A DNA stretch of 64,000 bases from an uncultured Alphaproteobacteria bacterium (GCA_902524895.1 CABZFH010000002.1:1-64000), one strand, 5' to 3'; shown: positions 16,383-24,701, counted from the first letter of the stretch. Numbers and translations: made by a program. Notes: a model not told the origin generated them from the letters alone.

Positions 16383-17192
16383 ATGAGTATGTTTTCAATT
16401 ATAAAAACAGGCATTGATTCAGCTAATAAAGATATAGCAGTGATATCAAATAATATAGCAAATGCCTCTACAAATGGTTTCAAAAGAAGCGAAGCTCAGT
16501 TCGAAGATATGTATTTTTCCCAACATAATAATTCAACAGAAATAGCTACTGGAATGGGTGTTAAAAACATTAAACCAAGACAATCTTTTTCTCAGGGTTC
16601 ATTTCAACAAACCGGTGGAAGTTTAGACCTCGCAATTATGGGAGAAGGTTTTTTTATATTAGGCGAACCTATTAGTAAAAATGCTCTTGTAAGAGAAAAT
16701 GAAACTTTAAGTTATACTCGAGACGGATCATTTCAAATAGATCAGTTAGGAAATATTGTCAATACAGATGGTCTTCCTATGCTAGGAGAAGGAAAACAAC
16801 CAATAAATGTTCCTGTAACACTTGTAAATAATTTTGGAGATCCAAAAATAATATCTGAAATTCGTGTAGACGATAATGGAACAATTCAGGCAACTTATGG
16901 CTTAGATGATACAAGAATAGTTGGAAAAATTTTATTAGCAGATTTCGTTAATGAACATGGGTTGCAAAATGTTGGGAATGCAAGGTTTGTTGAAACCGGG
17001 GAAAGTGGTGAACCAGTTGAAGGGTTTGCGAAAGAGAGGTCATTGGGAAAGATTCTTCCGGGTGCTCTTGAAAAATCAAACACTGACATTACTGATGAAT
17101 TAGTTACAATGCTGAGAACTCAGCATGCTTTTAGTGGATTTTCTAAAATACTCCAATCAGAAGTTGATACTGTAAAAAGGCTTATAGGCTAA
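16383..17192 (+). CDS. FlgE/FlgG-family flagellar hook or rod protein
   Basis: The 269-residue protein is a flagellar axial protein. The N-terminal motif ISNNIANASTNGFKRSEAQF (residues 22-41) and the GSLDLAIMGEGFFIL segment are shared by FlgE, FlgF and FlgG. The C-terminal part has LEKSNTDITDELVTMLRTQ, but the last helix (HAFSGFSKILQSEVDTVKRL) departs from the usual pattern. Length suits FlgG (about 260), while DDNGTIQATYGLDD and the FGDP stretch look more FlgE-like. A separate FlgE and FlgF exist at 29-34.5 kb and no FlgG is present there, so this may serve as FlgG or as an extra hook-related part. It has its own sigma-54-type promoter and is convergent with the fliA operon. Confidence 0.8.
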   Translation: MSMFSIIKTGIDSANKDIAVISNNIANASTNGFKRSEAQFEDMYFSQHNNSTEIATGMGVKNIKPRQSFSQGSFQQTGGSLDLAIMGEGFFILGEPISKNALVRENETLSYTRDGSFQIDQLGNIVNTDGLPMLGEGKQPINVPVTLVNNFGDPKIISEIRVDDNGTIQATYGLDDTRIVGKILLADFVNEHGLQNVGNARFVETGESGEPVEGFAKERSLGKILPGALEKSNTDITDELVTMLRTQHAFSGFSKILQSEVDTVKRLIG

Positions 17193-17194
17193 AA

Positions 17195-17599
17195 TTAAAA
17201 AAGTGGAATTAACCACTCAATTTTTAAAACTTTTATTTTCGTTTTTTCTTCAACATACAGATATCCCTGATTATTAATCGCTAAACCTTCAGAAATGTGT
17301 AATGTGATTTTCTTTTTTCTAATTGATGAAAATTTGATGTGATTTATTATTTCTTCTATTTTTTTTAATTCATAAAAAACTTTTACCTCCATGAGAGGTT
17401 TGTCTGAAAAAACCAACACCTGATCTTCTTCCTTTTTTTTTTTCTCATTTATAATCAAATTACATCGACCTTTAACTATATTCTCAAAATTACAACTTAA
17501 GACTATTTTGATTGAGTTATCATGAATATGAAGATCTGAGGATAAGATATTTAATATAATTTTATCAAGAATCTTCCAACTATGAGGTAATTTTTTCAT
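17195..17599 (-). CDS. Uncharacterised protein at the end of the flhA-fliA operon
   Basis: The 134-residue protein has no family I recognise. It starts MKKLPHSWKILDKIILNILS and appears as mixed strands and helices without membrane segments or signal peptide. A Lys/Glu run (NEKKKKEEDQV) sits near the middle, and the C-terminal half reads like beta strands. Its start overlaps the end of fliA by 20 bases, indicating translational coupling and a role linked to flagellar assembly, motility control or chemotaxis. Its stop lies three bases from the convergent hook/rod gene. It is probably a real gene because of the overlap, the full-length open frame and the compact context. Confidence 0.65.
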   Translation of the reverse strand: MKKLPHSWKILDKIILNILSSDLHIHDNSIKIVLSCNFENIVKGRCNLIINEKKKKEEDQVLVFSDKPLMEVKVFYELKKIEEIINHIKFSSIRKKKITLHISEGLAINNQGYLYVEEKTKIKVLKIEWLIPLF

Positions 17600-18293
17600 T
17601 GATTATTTTTCTTAATTTTTCAACAATAGCTTTTTTAATTTGAGAAATCCTACCAGTACTTATTTGAAGAATATCTGCAATTTCATAAACGTTCAATTCT
17701 TCAACATAATAAAGTTGCGTTACCATAATTTCTCTTTGATTAAGATTTTTTAAAGCATTTTTAAGAAGATTTTTCATTTCAAGGTCAGAAAATTGCTCTT
17801 CCGGGTTTGTATTATTCGATGCAAATAAAATTGAAAATTCATCATAAATCTCATCTAAACTTTGAACTTTATTAGCTTGAAAAGCATTTTCCCAATAACT
17901 AAATTCTTCGTTAGTAATACCAAGATGTTTAATTAATTCCGCTTTGGTTGGTTCTTTGCTTAGCTTATTCAATAAAAAATTATAAGCTGAATCAAACTCT
18001 TGTTTTTTTTTAATAGTTGTTCTACATAAATTTGAATTTTTTCTTAAATAATCTATTATTGATCCCCGTATTCTCAGATAAGCATATTGTGTAAAATCAA
18101 CACCTTCTTTACTTGTGTATTTTTGTGCTGCTTGAATGAGACCTTCCATTCCCTGCTGAATTAAATCCTCAATTTCAACAACATTATTAACTTTTCCAAA
18201 AATCTGCCAGGCAATTTTTTTTACCAGATCAAGATTATTTTTAACCAGTTTTTCAATTTTATTTTCATGACTTTCATTATAATAAGAGTTCAT
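17580..18293 (-). CDS. fliA: RNA polymerase sigma factor FliA (sigma-28)
   Basis: FliA directs transcription of late flagellar genes and is held inactive by FlgM until the hook is complete. The 237-residue protein has region 2 (VEIEDLIQQGMEGLIQAAQKY, then VDFTQYAYLRIRGSIIDYLR). The region 3 helix-turn-helix reads SKEPTKAELIKHLGI, and region 4 has LNVYEIADILQISTGRISQIKKA. The RGSIIDYLR stretch is typical of FliA, in place of the RGAMLDELR form. It follows flhG by three bases in the operon flhA-flhF-flhG-fliA, the order found in Vibrio-type flagellar systems. Its cognate anti-sigma gene flgM is at 25444. Confidence 0.93.
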   Translation of the reverse strand: MNSYYNESHENKIEKLVKNNLDLVKKIAWQIFGKVNNVVEIEDLIQQGMEGLIQAAQKYTSKEGVDFTQYAYLRIRGSIIDYLRKNSNLCRTTIKKKQEFDSAYNFLLNKLSKEPTKAELIKHLGITNEEFSYWENAFQANKVQSLDEIYDEFSILFASNNTNPEEQFSDLEMKNLLKNALKNLNQREIMVTQLYYVEELNVYEIADILQISTGRISQIKKAIVEKLRKIINEKITS

Positions 18294-18296
18294 TCT

Positions 18297-19094
18297 TTAT
18301 GCTCTTTTCTTTTTACCTAATGAAAAACTTAGTCCCCCCCATTCATTTTGAGGAGTTTTTAAAATTTCGCTAGCTATTTTTTTAAAAGAAAATGAAATAT
18401 CAGAATTAGGGTCAGTTATAATTAGTGGTTTTCTATTGATAATAGAGTCCTTCACTTTTTTTGAATTATTTAAACTACCAACATAATGAAGTTTAACGTC
18501 AAGAAATTTTGAGGTTATTATTTCAAATCTTTTAAATAAATCTTTACCTATTTTAGAATTCTCAACTTGATTTACCAAGATGCAAAAATTCTTAAATGAT
18601 GATTTTTGATAAATTGTTTTTATTAGTGAATAAGAATCTACAAAACTTGTTGGTTCACCGACTATAATAACTACAATTCTTCCGCATGCATTAGCAAAAA
18701 CAACAGTATTATCTTCTGCGCCAGCGGCAACATCAACAATCAGTTTTACTTTTTCATAATTTTTCAAATAGTCATCTATTTCATTCAATACTCTAAATCT
18801 TTTTTTATTTTCCAAGTTTAACAGATCAGAGGTTGCAGAACCTCCTGAAACTAATTCTATTCCATAATCTGTTTTTACTACTATTTCACTAATTTTTTTA
18901 TTTCCATTTATTACACTTGATAAATTATTTGTTGGATTTACTCCTAATAAGACATGTGAATTAGCCATACCAAGATCAGTATCTAAAAGTAAGACTTTAT
19001 TTTGAAGTTTTTGGAAAGCAATTGACAAATTTACTGATACAGTTGTTTTGCCAACTCCGCCTTTACCACTTGTTATAGCAACTGAATCAGACAC
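18297..19094 (-). CDS. flhG: Flagellar number regulator FlhG (MinD-like ATPase)
   Basis: FlhG (FleN, YlxH) is a MinD/ParA-type ATPase that limits the number of polar flagella, working with FlhF. The deviant Walker A motif SGKGGVGKTTVSVN is at about residues 8-21, the switch I region has DTDLGMANSHVLLG, and the VDVAAGAEDN segment matches switch II. The protein starts almost directly at the Walker strand, so the DQAxxLR activation helix found at the N-terminus of many FlhG proteins is not visible. The C-terminus is basic. It overlaps flhF by eight bases and precedes fliA. The assignment is strong from sequence plus order. Confidence 0.92.
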   Translation of the reverse strand: MSDSVAITSGKGGVGKTTVSVNLSIAFQKLQNKVLLLDTDLGMANSHVLLGVNPTNNLSSVINGNKKISEIVVKTDYGIELVSGGSATSDLLNLENKKRFRVLNEIDDYLKNYEKVKLIVDVAAGAEDNTVVFANACGRIVVIIVGEPTSFVDSYSLIKTIYQKSSFKNFCILVNQVENSKIGKDLFKRFEIITSKFLDVKLHYVGSLNNSKKVKDSIINRKPLIITDPNSDISFSFKKIASEILKTPQNEWGGLSFSLGKKKRA

Positions 19095-20229
19095 CTTGAA
19101 AATTTTCTTTCATATATTTAGTAAGAGAATTCTCAGAAGCAGGTAAAATTGAATCTATAATAACCTTCGTACCAGTGAATAATCCAATTCTAGCTTTATT
19201 AAAAGCTAATGTTGATAATTCTTCTGCACCAGTCCAACATTCATCCAACTTCGTAATTGCAACCATGGGCTTAATACCAGAAACTTGTTTCCAAATATTG
19301 TTAATCATAGTGGCGTTAGAACCACTTTGAATTGATAGTATAGAACAAAAATCAAAATCTTTATAATTATTTTTTATATGGTCTATTTTAGATAAACTAA
19401 AATTCAAATCTCCTGAAAAATCAAAAATATTTATGCCTTCGTTTTGAGTTTTAGAAAATTGAAAATTATTAAAATTTATTAACTTAAAACCTAAAACTCT
19501 ACTGTAAGCACGTAAAACCTCTGAATTATTAGTCGAGGCGTTAGAAACTTCGATAAAGTTAACATTACATTTTTTTTCATCTGAAATATATGAAGCTAGC
19601 TTTGCTGATAAAGTAGATTTTCCAGAACCTGAATTTCCAAATATGAATATATTTTTTGAATTAAACAATCTTTGGAAATCTAAAGAAGCGAGTTTTTTTG
19701 ACATTTCTCTAAAAAAAGATATTTTTCCTTCTTCTAAATTTTTTCCTTGAAAGGTATAGTTTAATTCATTGATAATAGTATTTGAAAATCCGCTCTGAGC
19801 AAGTTTTACTGGAGTCGATGCAGAAAGACTATCGCATAAACTAGACTCATTAGTTAAAAACATTCCATAAAGTTGTTTTTTTATATCTTTTATTTCTTTT
19901 TTAAGATTATTAAATTCTTCATAAAATTCATTTTTATAAGAATATTTTGTTGTTTTACTGTCTATTTTAGATTGAGTTCTAATTTCCTTTTTATTTGCAA
20001 TCTTTAAATCTTTATTTTCCAACTTTTTTAAGAATATCTTTGAAAAAGCTTTATTTTCTTGGTTATTTCTTGGGAATGAAGTCAAAATATTATTATCATT
20101 TGAAGCTTCAATCTCAACCAAACCGTTATTTTTTTTTGTTGAAAGTATAATTGCATCATTACCAAATTCTTCAGTAACTTTACTAATAGCTGACTTAACG
20201 TCTTTTGCCTTAAACAGTTGCGTTGTCAT
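19087..20229 (-). CDS. flhF: Flagellar biosynthesis GTPase FlhF
   Basis: FlhF is an SRP-type GTPase that sets the polar site of the flagellum. The N-terminal start (TTQLFKAKDVKSAISKVTEEFGNDAIILSTKK in outline) is the family hallmark. A poorly conserved Lys/Asn-rich linker covers about residues 40-150. The GTPase domain has the G1 motif FGNSGSGKSTLSAKLA near residue 190, a D-x-x-G (DFSG) at G3 and TKLDECWTGAE at G4. The G1 and G3 sequences are less standard than in Vibrio or Bacillus FlhF. At 380 residues it is of ordinary length. It overlaps flhA by 20 bases and has its own good ribosome binding site inside flhA. Confidence 0.92.
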   Translation of the reverse strand: MTTQLFKAKDVKSAISKVTEEFGNDAIILSTKKNNGLVEIEASNDNNILTSFPRNNQENKAFSKIFLKKLENKDLKIANKKEIRTQSKIDSKTTKYSYKNEFYEEFNNLKKEIKDIKKQLYGMFLTNESSLCDSLSASTPVKLAQSGFSNTIINELNYTFQGKNLEEGKISFFREMSKKLASLDFQRLFNSKNIFIFGNSGSGKSTLSAKLASYISDEKKCNVNFIEVSNASTNNSEVLRAYSRVLGFKLINFNNFQFSKTQNEGINIFDFSGDLNFSLSKIDHIKNNYKDFDFCSILSIQSGSNATMINNIWKQVSGIKPMVAITKLDECWTGAEELSTLAFNKARIGLFTGTKVIIDSILPASENSLTKYMKENFQGV

Positions 20230-22348
20230 TTTGTCTCTCCTTTTTTTCGGTTAGTATTTTTTCACCAATTGTGGCAATTACCTTTATTTTTTTTGTTTCC
20301 GGTAATTCTGTAAATGCTAGAACAACAACATCCTCGATGTGTTGTCTTAATAAAATAGATAAATCTTTTCTTATAACAGGTGATGTTACTACTACAGCAG
20401 TTTTATTTTCCGCAGACATTTTCTCATTAATATCGATAATAGATTGAATAATTTGTTTTGCTAAACTTGGATCTATTAACAAACCCTCAGAACTACTTTT
20501 CTGTGCCATGGAAATTAACATCTGTTCAAAATCTGCATTAAATGTGCTAACATTCAATGGTTCATTAATCTTAGAAATCCTTTGAATTAAAAGTGAAGTA
20601 ATAGCAGGTCTTACAGCTTCAGATAATTCTTCAGGATTCATTTTTTTTTCTGCCAAATTAGATAACGCCTCTAGTATTTTTTTTAGATCATTGATCGGCA
20701 CTCTTTCAACCAGTAAATTTCTTAATATAATGGTTAAATGGTGTAATGGTACTAATTTAGGTACCACTGATTGCACCAACTGTGGACTAGATTTTGATAA
20801 ATTGTCCAATAAAAACTGAACATCATCTTGACTAATTAATTCTCCTGCAAATTTGATTAAAATTTGATTTAAATGTGTTCCAATTACAGCCTCAGGATCA
20901 ATTACCATGTAATGATTATTTTCAGCTTTAGAAATTAAATGTTTCTCAATCCAATATGCTTTCATACCAAAACTTGGATCAAGTGTTTCAATACCCTGAA
21001 TATTTATTTGAGTTTCATCACTAGGCATTGCAAGTTTTCTATCGGGATAAATTTTATCCTGTGCTACGATTGTATGTCCGATTCTTATAACATATGTATT
21101 CGCATCTAGCGTGAGGTCATCTTTTACTCTTACATGTGGTAAAACAAAACCAAGCTCCTTAGATACCTGTTTTCTAATTCCTGTGATTTTTGAAATTAAT
21201 GGGCCGTTTGATTTTTTATCGTTGGAGTCTACTAGTGAAATAAGTCCATATCCTAAATCTAGTGAAATAGCAGAATTGTCTGCGACATCATCAACATCAA
21301 TTTTTTCAGGGTTTTCATCAGTTTGATCTTTATTTTCTGAATCCTTGTCAAATGACTTTTCACTTTTTTTACCAATCCGCCACGCAAAAAGTCCAGCTAT
21401 TGCTCCAGCAATTAAAAATAAAGCATTAGGCATACCAGGAACTAGACCAAATAAAAACAACACTCCAGAAACAGGAATCCATGCTTTTGACATTCCCATT
21501 TGATTAGATATTTGACCTGACAAATCATTCTCATCTGAACCTATTCTCGTTACTATGGTCGCAGTAGCTAATGCTAATAATAAAGAAGGTATTTGTGCAA
21601 CCAATCCGTCACCAACTGTGAGCAAAATATATTTTTCTGCAGATTCATCAAGTGATAAATCGTGTTGAACAGATCCAATTATCAAACCTCCAATTATATT
21701 AATTATTAAAATTAGTATACCGGCAATTGCATCTCCTTTTACGAATTTTGCTGCTCCGTCCATTGCACCATAAAACTCACCTTCTTTAGATAAATCCTTT
21801 CTTCTAGCCTTTGCTTCATCACTGGTGATAATACCTGCATTCAAATCAGCATCAACAGCCATTTGTTTGCCTGGCATTGCATCTAAAGTGAATCTTGCTG
21901 CTACTTCTGATACTCTACCAGCACCCTTAGTAATAACAATTAAGTTAATTATTACAAGGATACTAAATACAAATAAACCAACAACATAACTTCCCGACAT
22001 AACAAATGCACCAAAAGCTTCAATTATGTTTCCAGCAGCATCAGTTCCAGTATGACCATTACTTAGAATTACTCTTGTTGAGGCGACATTAAGTCCAAGT
22101 CTTAAAACAGTAGCAAACAAAAGTACTGTTGGAAAACTTGAAAAATCAAGTGGTCTAAAAGCTTGTAAAGCCACCATCAATACAAGCAACGATACTAAGA
22201 TATTGGTTGTAAATAAAAGATCTAATATAACTGGACTGAGAGGAATTACCATCATGCCCACAAGAATCATTATACCTAAAGGGATACTAAAAGTTTTTAC
22301 TAAATAATTTAAACTTTTTCTATTGAATGAATTTAATGTTAATTCCAT
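20210..22348 (-). CDS. flhA: Flagellar export gate protein FlhA
   Basis: FlhA is the large component of the flagellar type III export gate in the inner membrane. The 712-residue protein has about eight hydrophobic segments in residues 20-330. It carries the conserved loop AARFTLDAMPGKQMAVDADL near residue 150 and EGEFYGAMDGAAKFVKGDA further on. An acidic linker lies near 335-365, and the cytoplasmic domain has LDPSFGMKAYWIE and the AEVIGTHL-like segment (here PEAVIGTHLNQI). It is the first gene of the leftward operon flhA-flhF-flhG-fliA. A sigma-54-type element about 130 bases upstream probably drives it. Confidence 0.97.
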   Translation of the reverse strand: MELTLNSFNRKSLNYLVKTFSIPLGIMILVGMMVIPLSPVILDLLFTTNILVSLLVLMVALQAFRPLDFSSFPTVLLFATVLRLGLNVASTRVILSNGHTGTDAAGNIIEAFGAFVMSGSYVVGLFVFSILVIINLIVITKGAGRVSEVAARFTLDAMPGKQMAVDADLNAGIITSDEAKARRKDLSKEGEFYGAMDGAAKFVKGDAIAGILILIINIIGGLIIGSVQHDLSLDESAEKYILLTVGDGLVAQIPSLLLALATATIVTRIGSDENDLSGQISNQMGMSKAWIPVSGVLFLFGLVPGMPNALFLIAGAIAGLFAWRIGKKSEKSFDKDSENKDQTDENPEKIDVDDVADNSAISLDLGYGLISLVDSNDKKSNGPLISKITGIRKQVSKELGFVLPHVRVKDDLTLDANTYVIRIGHTIVAQDKIYPDRKLAMPSDETQINIQGIETLDPSFGMKAYWIEKHLISKAENNHYMVIDPEAVIGTHLNQILIKFAGELISQDDVQFLLDNLSKSSPQLVQSVVPKLVPLHHLTIILRNLLVERVPINDLKKILEALSNLAEKKMNPEELSEAVRPAITSLLIQRISKINEPLNVSTFNADFEQMLISMAQKSSSEGLLIDPSLAKQIIQSIIDINEKMSAENKTAVVVTSPVIRKDLSILLRQHIEDVVVLAFTELPETKKIKVIATIGEKILTEKKERQNDNATV

Positions 22349-22464
22349 GACATCACTTTCAAGTCAAAAAAATGACATATTTTTTTATAAGTATCGATTA
22401 AATAGCCATTTATCTGATTTTTTTCATTTTTATTTAAATTAAAATTTTTCATAGAACTTTAAGA

Positions 22465-22480
22465 TGCAACAGATATGCCA
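22465..22480 (-). promoter_or_regulatory. Putative sigma-54 promoter for flhA-flhF-flhG-fliA
   Basis: Read on the minus strand the element is TGGCATATCTGTTGCA, the closest of the four to the -24/-12 consensus TGGCAC-N5-TTGCA, with GG and GC exactly 12 bases apart. Transcription would begin near 22454, giving a leader of about 105 bases before the flhA start at 22348. Confidence 0.75.
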
Positions 22481-22516
22481 AATATGTTTTTAATGTTTAG
22501 AAGCTATATTTAAAGA

Positions 22517-22532
22517 TGGCATATTATATGCA
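22517..22532 (+). promoter_or_regulatory. Putative sigma-54 promoter for the flgP-flgT operon
   Basis: The element TGGCATATTATATGCA has GG at 22518-22519 and GC at 22530-22531. It lies about 36 bases from the opposing flhA element and forms a divergent pair with it. The predicted transcription start near 22543 leaves a 25-base leader before the ATG at 22568. That start would exclude the longer reading frame beginning at 22541. Confidence 0.7.
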
Positions 22533-22567
22533 TAAATTTTATGAACTTAAATTTAAGGACATTAAAA

Positions 22568-23068
22568 ATGAGAAAAATAATTTTAGTACTTACACTTTTT
22601 ATAATGCAATCATGTGCCGGAGCTGGAAATTTTTTAGAGCAATTCACTCAAAACGAATCTTTTTCTAGTAATGAAACAAACACTCCTACAGCACAATTAA
22701 ATAAAACTAAAGAAATACTAGATGCCTCAAGCATTACGTTTCCAACCCTTACTGCCACTGGTTATGCAGTCGTATCTAGTCAACCCGGTCAAAGTATAGA
22801 ACAGAAAAGATTAATGGCTATAAGGGCTGCAAGAATGGCTGCAATACGTGAACTAGCTGAGCAAATACACGGTCTAAAAGTTGATAGTAATACAACTGTT
22901 ATTGATTTAATGGTTCAAAATGACACTTTTAGGGGTATTGTTAGCGGAGTTATAAGAGGCGCAAGAACTGTAAGAATTAATCCAACTGGATCAGATACAT
23001 ATGAAACCGTTTTAGAAATTGACCAAGATATGGTTGCATACTTATTTAGAACAGCTCAATCATTGTAA
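22568..23068 (+). CDS. flgP: FlgP-like outer membrane lipoprotein (LPP20 family)
   Basis: FlgP is an outer membrane lipoprotein that forms a disk around the base of polar flagella in Vibrio and Campylobacter. The 166-residue protein has a short lipoprotein signal with Cys at about residue 16 (LFIMQSC), then a linker. The LPP20/FlgP domain reads ATGYAVVSSQPGQSIEQKRL, and later RAARMAAIRELAEQIHGLKV and RGIVSGVIRGARTV. The ATG at 22568 is preferred over one at 22541. It follows an AAGGA ribosome site by about eight bases, begins the signal peptide, and lies downstream of the predicted transcription start. It heads the rightward operon with flgT. Confidence 0.85.
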   Translation: MRKIILVLTLFIMQSCAGAGNFLEQFTQNESFSSNETNTPTAQLNKTKEILDASSITFPTLTATGYAVVSSQPGQSIEQKRLMAIRAARMAAIRELAEQIHGLKVDSNTTVIDLMVQNDTFRGIVSGVIRGARTVRINPTGSDTYETVLEIDQDMVAYLFRTAQSL

Positions 23069-23089
23069 TATAAGAAAAAGGAAAAAAAC

Positions 23090-24268
23090 TTGAAAAATTT
23101 TTCTTACAACCCTTTTGATAGATTAATAAAAAAAGCTCTCATTATTTTCTGGGGAGTTATAGCTACGTTATTTTTAGGCATTAACTTTGCTTTTGCAAGT
23201 GAGAATACTGTAAAAATGGTTTTTACTTCAGGAAGAGCAATAATAGTAGACGGAAAAAAAGAAATTGCGAAAAAAAGAGCTCTGGATGAAGCACTGTATT
23301 TAGCCAGTTTACAAGGTGGAGCAAAAGTAGATGGATTTTCAAGTATTGATACCAAAACTCGTCTCAATGAGAATCTTGTAATCCGACCTGCCTCAGAAAT
23401 AATAGATTTTAAAGTACTCAACGAAAACTCTGATTTAACTCATTATGAAGTAAAAATACAAGCAGCATTATTACAAAAAAATGTAAATTTAAAATGTGAT
23501 AGCACTAGAATTAATAATATTTCTTTTCTACAACCTCATTATATAATTTCAAGTAATTCTCCTGCATGGACTCATCATTTACCAATTTTAATATCTTCAA
23601 TAATACTCAAAAACCTTAAAAACCTGAAAGATCTAAAAATGAGTGACAAAAGAGATTTTTTCATTGATCCTGAGAATATGAAAAAGATTAAAAATGAACT
23701 TAATTACGAAGCGTTAACTGAAAAAACCTTGTATATAAAAAATGGGGAGTTTAGCATCATACCTGTAATTAATATATCTAGAGCTTTATCAAGATTACAT
23801 AGATTTAGTGAAGAATTAGTTTTTTCAATAGATTTGCTACTATATGAAGGGCCTGATTACAATTTTGTAGATTCATTTAATTATAATTTTTCTCTGAATT
23901 TAGGAAATCACACTGGGTATGAAGGTTTGGATAGTTTTTATAGTGTATCAAAATCAAAAATAATAGAGTATTTAGATTTAAGTTTATCAAAATACCACTT
24001 CAGAATTCATGACACAATGAAATGTTTACCTTTGGAAACTGAGCTGATTTACTCAAACGAAAAATTGATTGCCAATTTAGGTACAAATCAAGGGTTGTAT
24101 AGGGGAAAAATAGGTTTAATTTCAACAAGAAACCCAGATAATTCTATGGAAAACTGGTCTGTGATGAGTGTTGTAAGTTCTGATTTAGATGCTTCCATTT
24201 TAGAACCTTTGAATCCAAACATAGATTTGATTGATTTAAATGGTAAATTAATTAGATTTTTAAATTAA
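23090..24268 (+). CDS. flgT: FlgT-like flagellar assembly (H-ring) protein
   Basis: The 392-residue protein has a signal peptide (hydrophobic stretch about residues 17-36, ending AFA-S). A FlgT N-terminal domain follows: FTSGRAIIVDGKKEIAKKRA, then DEALYLASLQGGAKVDGFSS. In Vibrio FlgT forms the periplasmic H ring around the basal body. The middle domain is less conserved. The C-terminal domain (ANLGTNQGLYRGKIGLIS) resembles the FlgT C-terminal region. The start is TTG, with an AAAAAGG ribosome site about 8 bases upstream; no in-frame ATG would keep the signal peptide. It lies 21 bases after flgP. The family call rests mainly on the N-terminal domain and context. Confidence 0.82.
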   Translation: MKNFSYNPFDRLIKKALIIFWGVIATLFLGINFAFASENTVKMVFTSGRAIIVDGKKEIAKKRALDEALYLASLQGGAKVDGFSSIDTKTRLNENLVIRPASEIIDFKVLNENSDLTHYEVKIQAALLQKNVNLKCDSTRINNISFLQPHYIISSNSPAWTHHLPILISSIILKNLKNLKDLKMSDKRDFFIDPENMKKIKNELNYEALTEKTLYIKNGEFSIIPVINISRALSRLHRFSEELVFSIDLLLYEGPDYNFVDSFNYNFSLNLGNHTGYEGLDSFYSVSKSKIIEYLDLSLSKYHFRIHDTMKCLPLETELIYSNEKLIANLGTNQGLYRGKIGLISTRNPDNSMENWSVMSVVSSDLDASILEPLNPNIDLIDLNGKLIRFLN

Positions 24269-24278
24269 AGGATAAAAT

Positions 24279-24701
24279 ATGATGAAGTTTTTTAAGTTTT
24301 TATATTTACTAGGTTTATTAAATTTTGCGGCTAATGTAAATGCAATAGAACCGTTTGTCGTTCTTGATTATAATAATTATAGTCATTCAGACGACGTGGA
24401 CCAAAACAATGCGTTTTTAAGAGACTCTAGTTATTCTACAACCCATCTTGTTGAAATAGGAGATTCTTTGTCGGGAATTATAAATAAATATTATAAAAAT
24501 ACCGGTTTCAATATGAGAATTGTTGAAATTTCAATTTTAGAAATAAATAAAAAGGCGTTCGTGAGAAATAATCCAAATTATTTATTTGCAGGCAAAACAT
24601 TAAAAATACCATCTGTAAATGAAATGATGAATTTAGTAAAAAAAGGTACTAAAAAAAATCAAAATAGTGGAAAACATATATATTTTTTTGGTGGTTTTTA
24701 A
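24279..24701 (+). CDS. Small exported LysM/FimV-like domain protein
   Basis: The 140-residue protein has a signal peptide (residues 1-22, ending VNA). An acidic linker follows, then one LysM-like domain at about residues 56-112: HLVEIGDSLSGIINKYY, ILEINKKAFVRNNP and LFAGKTLKIPS. The spacing with the FNMRIVEISILEINKKAF insert looks like the FimV-type LysM variant, which binds peptidoglycan. The C-terminal tail is basic and short. It sits between flgT and flgA, overlapping flgA by one base, so it is probably made with the basal body. Peptidoglycan anchoring of the periplasmic rings is an inference; no named flagellar protein matches it in my memory. Confidence 0.75.
   Translation: MMKFFKFLYLLGLLNFAANVNAIEPFVVLDYNNYSHSDDVDQNNAFLRDSSYSTTHLVEIGDSLSGIINKYYKNTGFNMRIVEISILEINKKAFVRNNPNYLFAGKTLKIPSVNEMMNLVKKGTKKNQNSGKHIYFFGGF

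Noticed and set aside
22541-22567. Upstream start for flgP at 22541
   Set aside because: It lies at or before the predicted transcription start, lacks a ribosome site, and would place nine extra residues before a complete lipoprotein signal.
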